From Pseudomonas sp. H9 (lineage in GTDB: Bacteria; Pseudomonadota; Gammaproteobacteria; Pseudomonadales; Pseudomonadaceae): DNA of 64,000 bases. Location: positions 62,001 to 126,000 of the forward strand of contig NZ_SMOK01000010.1 of the NCBI RefSeq assembly GCF_004353925.1, read 5' to 3'. Shown piece by piece: positions 50,840 to 58,467 of the stretch. The stretch's first letter is position 1, and each line of letters begins with the position of its first letter. The notes beneath the pieces were generated by a model. It was not told where the DNA came from and did not search any database. It saw nothing but the letters and a program-made list of their open reading frames with translations. A program made the position numbers and the translations under genes.

Positions 50840-51820
50840 TCAGCGCGGGCCCACCGTCACCCAGTAACCGGTGGTGCGGCGCACCCGCACCGGCAAGCTG
50901 TCTTCGAGCATTGCCAGCACGCGGTTGGTATCGGCCAGTGGGTAGGAGCCGCTTAAACGGATATCCGCGACCGCTTCAGCACAACGCAGCACACCGGGGC
51001 GATAACGCTCCAGCTCGGCAAGAAAATCGGCTAGGCGCATGCGCTCAGCCACCAGGAAGCCCTCGACCCAGGCGCCGCTACCCGCTTGCAGCGCCAGAGG
51101 TGGCGTCACCCCCCTGGCGTCGATGCGTGCTTGCCATCCTGCATCGATCACCCGGCGCTCACCACCACTGCGAGGAGTGGCAGCGACACGTCCCTGGGAC
51201 ACCGCCAGCAATGTGCTGCGCCCCTGGCTGTCACGACGCACACAAAAACGTGTACCCAAAGGCTGCAACCAAGCATCTTCGCTGATGACCTGGAACGGTC
51301 GGCCTGACCCATCATCGGCGGTAAGAATTTCGATTTCGCCGTAGCGCAAACGCAACTGCCGCGTGCTGGCGTTAAAGTTCAAATCGATCGCCGTGGCGGT
51401 GTTGAGCCACACCTGAGAGCCATCAGGCAAGCGGTGCTGACGGCGCTCGCCAGTGCCGGTACGGTAATCGGCAAGGGCCCCCTGCAATAGCTGAGTATCA
51501 CGCCCCTGCCAGGCCAGGCCACCGAGCAGGCCGAAACCAACCAACACCTTCAGCGCCCGACGCCGGTCGGCATCGTGGTAGTGGCCCTGCCCGGCAAGTT
51601 GCCGCCCCAGCGGCTCGCTCAAGGCAGTGCTGTGCCGCTGCAGGCGTTGAGTAATGCTGCCCAGCCGCTGCCAGGCACGTTCATGCTCACTGTCGGCTTC
51701 ACGCCAGGCCAGTAGCTGACGCGCCTCGCCATCAGTCATGCAGCCCGACTGGGCCAGGGTGAACCAGGCGATGGCTTGATCGCGGATCTCGGCGCTGATG
51801 GCTGGGGTGTCACGCTGCAT
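50840..51820 (-). CDS. FecR-family anti-sigma/sigma regulator
   Basis: A 326-residue membrane protein that passes the receptor signal to the ECF sigma factor. N-terminal DUF4880 segment (about 12-55; DQAIAWFTLAQSGCMTDGEA), one membrane helix (about 90-108; LKVLVGFGLLGGLAW), then a periplasmic FecR domain (HRLPDGSQVWLNTATAIDLN) and a C-terminal STN-like region that contacts the receptor. The ATG at 51820 starts 4 bases after the sigma-factor stop, so the two are coupled. Confidence 0.92.
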   Translation of the reverse strand: MQRDTPAISAEIRDQAIAWFTLAQSGCMTDGEARQLLAWREADSEHERAWQRLGSITQRLQRHSTALSEPLGRQLAGQGHYHDADRRRALKVLVGFGLLGGLAWQGRDTQLLQGALADYRTGTGERRQHRLPDGSQVWLNTATAIDLNFNASTRQLRLRYGEIEILTADDGSGRPFQVISEDAWLQPLGTRFCVRRDSQGRSTLLAVSQGRVAATPRSGGERRVIDAGWQARIDARGVTPPLALQAGSGAWVEGFLVAERMRLADFLAELERYRPGVLRCAEAVADIRLSGSYPLADTNRVLAMLEDSLPVRVRRTTGYWVTVGPR

Positions 51821-51824
51821 GAGT

Positions 51825-52334
51825 TTACTCGAACCGGCTGGCGTAGCAGGCGGCAAAGGCTTTGCCCATGGCCTTTTGTACCTGATTGACACTCAGGCCC
51901 AACGCCACGGCGATTTGCGGATAGGTCAGACCATCGAGCTGCGACAACAGAAAAATCTCTCGCACCCGGGATGGCAAGCCGTGCAGGAGCTCGTCGACTT
52001 CCACCAGTGCTTCGATCAGCAACAGGCGCTCTTCCTCTGACGGTGCCAGCGCTTCAGGTCGTGCCGCCAGGGCCTGCAGGTAGGCGCGTTCCACGGCCTG
52101 ACGCCGCCAGCGGTTGATCAACAGGCTGTTGGCGATGGTGGCAAGGTAAGCCAGCGGTTGACGCAAATCAGCAATGGCGCTACGTGAACGCATGACCCGC
52201 ACGAAGGTGTCGTGTGCCAGGTCTTCAGCATCGCCCTGCTCCCCCAGACGCTTGCGCAGCCAGCCTTTGAGCCAGCCATGGTGGGCAACGTAGAGCTGCT
52301 CTACCTCCCGTTCAAATGCCCGCTCGCTGTCCAT
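51825..52334 (-). CDS. FecI-family ECF sigma factor
   Basis: A 169-residue extracytoplasmic-function sigma factor of the iron-starvation group. Region 2 (about 8-75; HDTFVRVMRSR) binds the -10 element and core polymerase. Region 4 (about 110-165; LPSRVREIFLLSQLDGLTYP) binds the -35 element. The ATG at 52334 is preferred over an upstream TTG. A Fur box lies 18 bases upstream, so expression should rise when iron is low. Confidence 0.93.
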   Translation of the reverse strand: MDSERAFEREVEQLYVAHHGWLKGWLRKRLGEQGDAEDLAHDTFVRVMRSRSAIADLRQPLAYLATIANSLLINRWRRQAVERAYLQALAARPEALAPSEEERLLLIEALVEVDELLHGLPSRVREIFLLSQLDGLTYPQIAVALGLSVNQVQKAMGKAFAACYASRFE

Positions 52335-52351
52335 GCACACCCACAATTGAT

Positions 52352-52370
52352 ACTTATGATAATCGTTCTC
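52352..52370 (-). promoter_or_regulatory. Candidate Fur box
   Basis: ACTTATGATAATCGTTCTC matches the 19-bp Fur consensus GATAATGATAATCATTATC at 14 positions, including a perfect central GATAAT. It lies 18-36 bases upstream of the fecI-like start, the expected place for iron-dependent repression. Confidence 0.75.
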
Positions 52371-52419
52371 AACTATAGCGGATGTGCGATGGCCAACGCA
52401 ATTGGGCCCTCTGATACGG

Positions 52420-53130
52420 TTACAGCGCCTGGCCCTGCTCCAGCAGCGCGCTGATCCAACGGGCCTGCTGGGTCAGTTCCTGCACCTTGTGCTCAGGTAT
52501 TGTCTGGCGCGCTCGGGCAAGACCGGCCAGAGTGCGCTGATGCTGGCGCAGCCTGCGCTGCCATTTACCCAGGAACGCTGGGCTGCGAACCTGCAGGTGC
52601 AGCGGGCCGAAGAACAGTTGCTGCGCGGTGTACTGCACCGGTTCCGCGCGCGCGGCGACGATGATCTCGTAGTCAAAACGGTTTTCCCGCAGCACGTCCT
52701 CAACAAGGATGCGGTAGCCGTTGTCCATCAACCATTGCCGCAGTGGCTGCTCGCCGCCGTTGGGCTGCAGGATCAAGAGTTCCTGGCCGCTCAGACGCGC
52801 CTTGCCCCGCTCGAGAATGTCGCGGATGGTCTCGCCGCCCATGCCGCAGAGGCTGATCGCCGTGATCCCGTCTTGTGGCTCGATCGCTACCAGGCCGTCG
52901 GCCAGGCGCACGCTGATCTGCTGTTCCAGGCCGTTGTCGCGCACAGTGCGCTGAGCCGCATGGTACGGCGTCACAGCGACCTCGCCAGCGAGCGCCGCGC
53001 TGATGACACCACGGCGCAGCAACGCCACCGGCAAATAACCGTGATCCGAGCCGATATCGGCCAGCCGCGCACCAACAGGCACCTGCGCCGCCACACGCTC
53101 AAGGCGCATGGACAATGTGTGTTCGTTCAA
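52420..53130 (-). CDS. trmK: TrmK, tRNA (adenine22-N1)-methyltransferase
   Basis: A protein of 236 residues from the chosen TTG at 53130, which is preceded by AAGGGG. SAM-binding motif LADIGSDHGYLPVAL, a catalytic-face motif CGMGGETI and LILQPNGGEQPLRQWL match the TrmK/YwdA-type Rossmann methyltransferase with its C-terminal helical arm. An ATG at 53109 (MRLERV) is the alternative start. It lies 105 bases downstream of the NRPS-like gene in the same direction. Confidence 0.88.
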   Translation of the reverse strand: MNEHTLSMRLERVAAQVPVGARLADIGSDHGYLPVALLRRGVISAALAGEVAVTPYHAAQRTVRDNGLEQQISVRLADGLVAIEPQDGITAISLCGMGGETIRDILERGKARLSGQELLILQPNGGEQPLRQWLMDNGYRILVEDVLRENRFDYEIIVAARAEPVQYTAQQLFFGPLHLQVRSPAFLGKWQRRLRQHQRTLAGLARARQTIPEHKVQELTQQARWISALLEQGQAL

Positions 53131-53235
53131 CAACCGCCCCTTTTCACTGCAAGCGTCCGGCACCGTTGGCCAGATCGGGGCGCGATTCTGTCGGGCATCG
53201 CTGTGCTTTTCAACTCCAATTCGACCACTGCCGGG

Positions 53236-56046
53236 TCAGGCAACACGCTCCAGCGCATCGGACGGGTGCCGCTTCCCTGCCCTGTTCCACCGTGCCAGCG
53301 CAATGCGAACCACTGTGTTCCAGCAGTAGCTCACCACAACGCCACCGACGATGGCGAGCAGCACCGAGAACGCAGGGTGATCGAACAATCGCCGAGCAAT
53401 GGACTGAAACTGGAAATGCGTGAGGTAGATGTACAGCGTCGCAGAGGCCACCACTGCCCCCGCCCGCGCGACAGGGCCGGGAAGGCGCACCGACTTGAAC
53501 CAGATCACCGCCAGCACCGCCGGCAAGGCAATGTCGATCAAGTGCGGTACTGTCACCGCTTGCAACTGGTAGCCTGCGAGCGCAACGTAATCCAGCTGAC
53601 CGATCACCAGCACCGCCACCGCGCTGGCAACCCATTTTTGCGCGGTGGACTGGGCAAAATGAATGGCCATGCCGAGTACAGTGACCGCCAAAAAGTGTTG
53701 CGGCACCCGGTTGTACAAGTGGGTGGCGTCGAAGACCAAGCGGTTGAGCAGAATATCCAGCACCACCAAGGCACACGACGCCAGCACCAGACGCCGGAAC
53801 GGATCGGCCATGATCACCCTGCGGACACGCTCAACCGATACCACAAGCCCGATGATCACAATCATCTGCACCAGCACTTCGACATACCAGGCGTTGAAAT
53901 GACCAACCAGGCTCGGGGCAAACCAGTTAGAGATCAGCAACAGCGATTGCCAGTGCAGGGTGTCGAAGACTATCTGGGTCAGCGCGTTGTAGAGAATGGT
54001 CGGCACTGCGATGCTGGCGACAGACTTCATTAACAGGCGCGCGTCACCGCGTTCGTCGATGGCCTTGAACTGAAAGCGTGCCAGGCTGATGCCGGAAATC
54101 AGGAACAACAGCGAGGTTTCGCCGACCACCATCCAGTTGGAAAACACACTGAAGTGGCCGATGACGATCAGGATGATCGCAATCACCCGCAGGCACACTG
54201 GCAGCTCCAAGGCCCGAAATGCCCACCTCGATGCAGTGCCTGGCGTGGACGAACTGGCCAACTCGGCCAACGCCCGAACAGGGATCATTTCCCAACGCTC
54301 CGGCAACTGGCCGATCAATTCCTCCAGCACCATCGAAGCCTGGACGAACGACAGCGAATCGCCGCCCAGTTCCACGAACGTCAGGTTGGCATCGACACGC
54401 GGCACCTGCAGAATCCGCGCCCAGGCGTCGCTGAGTTTTTGCGCCACCGGAGACAACGCCTGGTTGTCGCTGTTGGCAGGTTTCACTGTGTTGTCGAACG
54501 CCATCGACAACGCTCGCTTGTCGATCTTGCCGTTGGGCGTGAGGGGGATGGCGTCGAGCAACACGAACTGTGCTGGCACCATATAGTCCGGGAGCTGGTC
54601 TGCCAGCGTTTCGCGCAACTGCGCAGCCGATACCGGCGCTGAAGCAACGCAGTAGGCCACCAACCTGACCATGGCATGGTCCTGGTTGGCCAGCACCACG
54701 CATTGTTTGATCTGCGCTTGCCGGGCGATTACGCCTTCAATCTCCGCCAATTCAATGCGGTGGCCGCGAATCTTCACCTGGCTGTCGGCGCGCCCCAGAA
54801 AGCTGACACTACCCTGCGGCAAGTAGGTGCCAAGGTCACCCGTGCGGTAACAGATATCACCCTCAGCACCGGTAAACGGGTTGACCACGAACTTTTCCCC
54901 GGTCAGCGCGTTGTCGCCCCAATAGCCCAACGACAGATAGGGACTGCGGATCAGGATTTCCCCGACTTCACCTTCGCCAACCAACTGATTGGCCTCGTTC
55001 ACTACCAGCAGTTGCGCCCCCTCAATGCCTTGACCCAGGGGAATGCTGGCCGTGGCGGCGAGTGGCTCGATATCATGGAACGCCATGGCTTGTGGCGTTT
55101 CCGTCGTCCCGTAGAAATTCACCTGTGCTGCGAAAGGCGCAATCGCGCCTATCTGTTCGTACAGCAAAGGGTTCAATGCGTCACCGCCCCAGAACAGGTA
55201 GCGCAGGTGCTTGAACACCTGCGCGTTCATCCTCGCGCCGGTTTCGATGAGCTTGCCCAACGGTGGCGTGAGGTGCATGACCGACACCTCATGGCTGTGA
55301 ATCCAGTCCGCCAGGGTCGCCGGGTTGATCAAGGTCGATTGCGTCGGGCAGACGATCTTCGCGCCGATCGACAACGGCGTGAACACATCCCGGTACACCG
55401 GATCATGGCCCAGCCCCGACAGCAGCGAAAAGCGGTCATCGCGGGTGAATCCATGACGCTGCACATGCCAGTCGATGAAGTGAACCAGCGGTGCGTGGTG
55501 AGTGACGATGCCCTTGGGTTCACCAGTGCTGCCGGAGGTGAAGGTAATGTAGGCCGGCTGCGCCGGATCCACCTCGGGCAATTGCGGGTGCTCACCGGAA
55601 AACTGCTGCAGTGACTCATCAGGGCATTCCGGCACCCTGATGAACGCAGGCGCGCCCTTGAGATCAACCTGAGCCTCACCGCACAGCATCACGCAGTTGG
55701 GCTCAAGCGTGCGAATGATCTGCGTGATACGTGCGGGTGGGTATGCGGCGTCGGCAATGGTAAAAATCAGACCGGCTCGCGAAGCGCCGAGCATGGCATA
55801 CACCAGGCCTGCACAACGGCTCGCCACAATCACCACCCGGTCGGCACTGTGAGCGCCTCTGGCTAGCAGGTGGGCTGCGATCCCCCGGCTGATCTGCTCC
55901 AGTTGCCGATAGCTGCACCTAGCACCCTGAGCATTGATCGCCGTGGCGTCAGGTGTGCGCGTAGCCTGTTGCAGAAAAGCCTGGAAAATCGGGCGCTCGG
56001 CACGATATTCCAGGCGCAGTGTCGGGTCGGGGCGAGGATCCGGCAT
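53236..56046 (-). CDS. NRPS-like protein: adenylation, carrier and membrane acyltransferase domains
   Basis: A 936-residue single-chain module. The adenylation domain (1-515) carries TFTSGSTGEPKGIV (168-181), NFYGTTETP (310-318), YRTGDLG (400-406) and NGKIDK with catalytic K507; D215 in GHDPVYRD is placed like the amino-group-binding aspartate. The carrier domain (about 530-600) has phosphopantetheine S564 in LGGDSLSF. From about 612 there are roughly ten membrane helices starting LELPVCLRVIAIILIVIGHF, with H631, in the style of acyltransferase-3 proteins. The layout implies activation of an amino acid, loading, and transfer in or across the membrane. No other biosynthetic gene is nearby; acceptor unknown. 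Confidence 0.88.
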   Translation of the reverse strand: MPDPRPDPTLRLEYRAERPIFQAFLQQATRTPDATAINAQGARCSYRQLEQISRGIAAHLLARGAHSADRVVIVASRCAGLVYAMLGASRAGLIFTIADAAYPPARITQIIRTLEPNCVMLCGEAQVDLKGAPAFIRVPECPDESLQQFSGEHPQLPEVDPAQPAYITFTSGSTGEPKGIVTHHAPLVHFIDWHVQRHGFTRDDRFSLLSGLGHDPVYRDVFTPLSIGAKIVCPTQSTLINPATLADWIHSHEVSVMHLTPPLGKLIETGARMNAQVFKHLRYLFWGGDALNPLLYEQIGAIAPFAAQVNFYGTTETPQAMAFHDIEPLAATASIPLGQGIEGAQLLVVNEANQLVGEGEVGEILIRSPYLSLGYWGDNALTGEKFVVNPFTGAEGDICYRTGDLGTYLPQGSVSFLGRADSQVKIRGHRIELAEIEGVIARQAQIKQCVVLANQDHAMVRLVAYCVASAPVSAAQLRETLADQLPDYMVPAQFVLLDAIPLTPNGKIDKRALSMAFDNTVKPANSDNQALSPVAQKLSDAWARILQVPRVDANLTFVELGGDSLSFVQASMVLEELIGQLPERWEMIPVRALAELASSSTPGTASRWAFRALELPVCLRVIAIILIVIGHFSVFSNWMVVGETSLLFLISGISLARFQFKAIDERGDARLLMKSVASIAVPTILYNALTQIVFDTLHWQSLLLISNWFAPSLVGHFNAWYVEVLVQMIVIIGLVVSVERVRRVIMADPFRRLVLASCALVVLDILLNRLVFDATHLYNRVPQHFLAVTVLGMAIHFAQSTAQKWVASAVAVLVIGQLDYVALAGYQLQAVTVPHLIDIALPAVLAVIWFKSVRLPGPVARAGAVVASATLYIYLTHFQFQSIARRLFDHPAFSVLLAIVGGVVVSYCWNTVVRIALARWNRAGKRHPSDALERVA

Positions 56047-56127
56047 GTGTTCGCTGTGCTCCGCGTGGTCGGTACGCTGGAGTGAACGTTAGTGCACGCT
56101 AATCGTCAGCGCCAATGTGCGGTGTGC

Positions 56128-57573
56128 TTACCCAGCCAACAAGGCAAGCACGGCGGTTACCGCCGTTGTTACAGGGCCGGCCAACGCTGCAACGGTTTTC
56201 GCTGCATCCAGAATGCCCTTGGCAGACAGCTCATACCATGCTTTGCGCGGTTTGGCTGAGGTTGCTTCGCCAGTGAAGGCGTCAAGGTCTTTGAGTACAG
56301 TCTGCGCCTGTTCTTGTGGAAGCTTCTTGGCAAGTTCAACAACTTGAGTAATCGCTTCCTTCAATGCCTCCTTGAGATCGGATGACGCCTGCGACGCTTG
56401 AACTTTGTTGAAGCTGTTGTTGATCGTCTCGGCAGTAATGACATTGATATCACCACCGCCAGTGTTGACCGGGCCGTTGAAAATCGTAGTTGTCACTTTG
56501 CTGCCCTCCAGTGCAATGATCTGGGTATGTGCCTTCTGTTCGCGGCGAAGGTGGCTGACTATTTTCTCAGCAACCTGTCGGCGTACTTCGTGCAGGCTCA
56601 GGTCTTCAGAGGCAATCTCGTGGGCCCGTTGTGCAACGTCGATCATGGCTGACTGATCAAAGCCGAAGCGCTCCGAGCGTTCCGTAACCCGGAGCGCATC
56701 ATTCAAGTAACGCTGCAGCGCCTCTGTCCGTTCAACATTGCCGACCCATTCGAGTTTCCCGGTGTCTTTTGCTTGAAATAAAACGGTATTCAGGCATTCG
56801 CGTTCTGTATGCAGGCGGGTCAAATGCATACGTAGTTTTCTGACTTCGTCGCCATGCTCCCTTCCCCTGCTGATGATCCAGGTGCTGCACAGCTGGTGTT
56901 TGATCTTCAGCCAGGCATGAGAAAGCCTGATACCCACATTAGGTAAATCGAGCACCTCACGGGTGTGAGGCGGCAACGGAAGCTGCTGCAGCCCCCAACC
57001 ACGGCAGTAATCCAAAACGATGGCAGGCGAGCCGGCGCTGAACCACCAGGGCTGAGTTTCCACACCACGCGTAGTCGATGCGAAAAGAAAGTGCTCAGCC
57101 AGCAGATCACCGGCATGCACCAGACCGAGGGTTTTCGCTGTAGGTGCTTTGCCACAAGCCCGAATGGGCAGTTCGAGAATGCTGTGCAGCAGCGAGACTT
57201 TATCCACGTCGGCGTTGGCTTCTGAAGGGTAACCCCATACATTGAATCGAAGCCCCACCTCCAGCCGCGCAAATTGACCGTTGGAATAATAACGGCGCAA
57301 GGCATGATGGATTTTCGCGTAGTACCTGGCGCCGCCCAGGCTCAGGTCGCGCAAATGATCAGGAAACAACAACGCGCGAGAGGCATCACTGAACACTTGC
57401 TCACCCGCCCACTCCCTGAGGCCGCCACGGTTGCGATGGGTGACGCGGCCAGAGGAGCGAACAAAATCGCTTCGCGGATTGGCCAACGGCCAGAACGGGC
57501 GCTCCAGCCGCCCGGTTTCCGGACCCAGCAGCCAGCGCAGATCGGTAAACGGATGCTGCAGCGTAAGGAACAT
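56128..57573 (-). CDS. Orphan protein with hydrophobic C-terminus
   Basis: A 481-residue protein I cannot place. The N-terminal 200 residues are Trp/Arg-rich (LRWLLGPETGRLERPFWPLA) and globular. A charged helical middle (about 240-360; REQKAHTQ) is followed by a glycine turn motif NGPVNTGGGDINVI, a helical linker (ASSDLKEALKEAITQVVELA) and a final hydrophobic segment of about 25 residues (GPVTTAVTAVLALLAG) able to insert into a membrane. AAGGGGG precedes the ATG. The GPVNTGGGDIN-type motif plus terminal hydrophobic helix is reminiscent of membrane-acting effectors, but no partner gene is adjacent and function is unknown. Confidence 0.75.
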   Translation of the reverse strand: MFLTLQHPFTDLRWLLGPETGRLERPFWPLANPRSDFVRSSGRVTHRNRGGLREWAGEQVFSDASRALLFPDHLRDLSLGGARYYAKIHHALRRYYSNGQFARLEVGLRFNVWGYPSEANADVDKVSLLHSILELPIRACGKAPTAKTLGLVHAGDLLAEHFLFASTTRGVETQPWWFSAGSPAIVLDYCRGWGLQQLPLPPHTREVLDLPNVGIRLSHAWLKIKHQLCSTWIISRGREHGDEVRKLRMHLTRLHTERECLNTVLFQAKDTGKLEWVGNVERTEALQRYLNDALRVTERSERFGFDQSAMIDVAQRAHEIASEDLSLHEVRRQVAEKIVSHLRREQKAHTQIIALEGSKVTTTIFNGPVNTGGGDINVITAETINNSFNKVQASQASSDLKEALKEAITQVVELAKKLPQEQAQTVLKDLDAFTGEATSAKPRKAWYELSAKGILDAAKTVAALAGPVTTAVTAVLALLAG

Positions 57574-57770
57574 GAACGTAACCCCCTTGCCCGAAGCGTG
57601 AGGGTGGCTCTTCGCCTAACCTAGGCGGGAGACTTGGCTCTAACCCATCGGGAACAAGCGGTCTGCTGCCGCTTGAAATCCAACAGGAGCACTTTCACAG
57701 TAGCAGAGCCCCAAGCGTTGGGGGCCGGGGAGTTGATTATTTGTTCGGTTGAGCCCCTGGCGTCTCCCCC
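57574..57770. other. Spacer before the REP array
   Basis: No gene seen. It contains two small hairpins (CGCCTA/TAGGCG at 57613-57627 and CCCCAA/TTGGGG near 57710-57723). At its end, about 57753-57770, is a degenerate copy of the array spacer (CCTGGCGTCTCCCCC). Confidence 0.6.
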
Positions 57771-58467
57771 GGTGGGAGCGAGGCTTGCCCCGCGATAGCG
57801 GTTTATCAGGCACATCGCTTCGCGGGGCAAGCCCGCTCCTACAGGCCCGCGTCTGGTGCAGCTTCTGGCGTCACCCCGGTGGGAGCGAGGCTTGCCCCGC
57901 GATAGCGGTGTATCAGGCGAATCGCTTCGCGAGGCAAGCCCGCTCCTACAGGCCCGCGCCTGGTGCAGCTTCTGGCGTCACCCCGCGATAGCGGTGTATC
58001 AGGCACATCGCTTCGCGGGGCAAGCCCGCTCCTACAGGCCCGCGTCTGGTGCAGCTTCTGGCGTCACTCCGGTGGGAGCGAGGCTTGCCCCGCGATAGCG
58101 GTGTATCTGGCGCATCGCTTCGCGGGGCAAGCCCGCTCCTACAGGCCCGCGCCTGGTGCAGCTTCTGGCGTCACCCCGGTGGGAGCGAGGCTTGCCCCGC
58201 GATAGCGGTGTATCAGGCACATCGCTTCGCGGGGCAAGCCCGCGCCTACAGGCCCGCGTCTGGTGCAGCTTCTGGCGTCACTCCGGTGGGAGCGAGGCTT
58301 GCCCCGCGATAGCGGTGTATCAAGCGCATCGCTTCGCGGGGCAAGCCCGCGCCTACAGGCCCGCGTCTGGTGCAGCTTCTGGCGTCACCCCGGTGGGAGC
58401 GAGGCTTGCCCCGCGATAGCGGTGTATCAGGCACATCGCTTCGCGGGGCAAGCCCGCGCCTACAGGC
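57771..58467. repeat. Tandem array of seven 107-bp REP-pair units
   Basis: Units start at 57771, 57878, 57985, 58071, 58178, 58285 and 58392, a period of exactly 107 bp except unit 3, which is 86 bp because 21 bp (one REP arm) is deleted between CCCC repeats. Each unit is a REP pair (left arm variant GTGGGAGCGAGGCTTGCCCC) plus a spacer containing GCCCGCGCCTGGTGCAGCTT, the reverse complement of codons near the end of ycaO. Units differ at only a few positions. Short frames running through it (about 80 codons each) are products of the repeat, not genes. Confidence 0.95.

Noticed and set aside
57771..58467. CRISPR-like array
   Set aside because: The unit is 107 bp and almost wholly repeated, there are no unique spacers of about 30 bp, and no cas genes are present.
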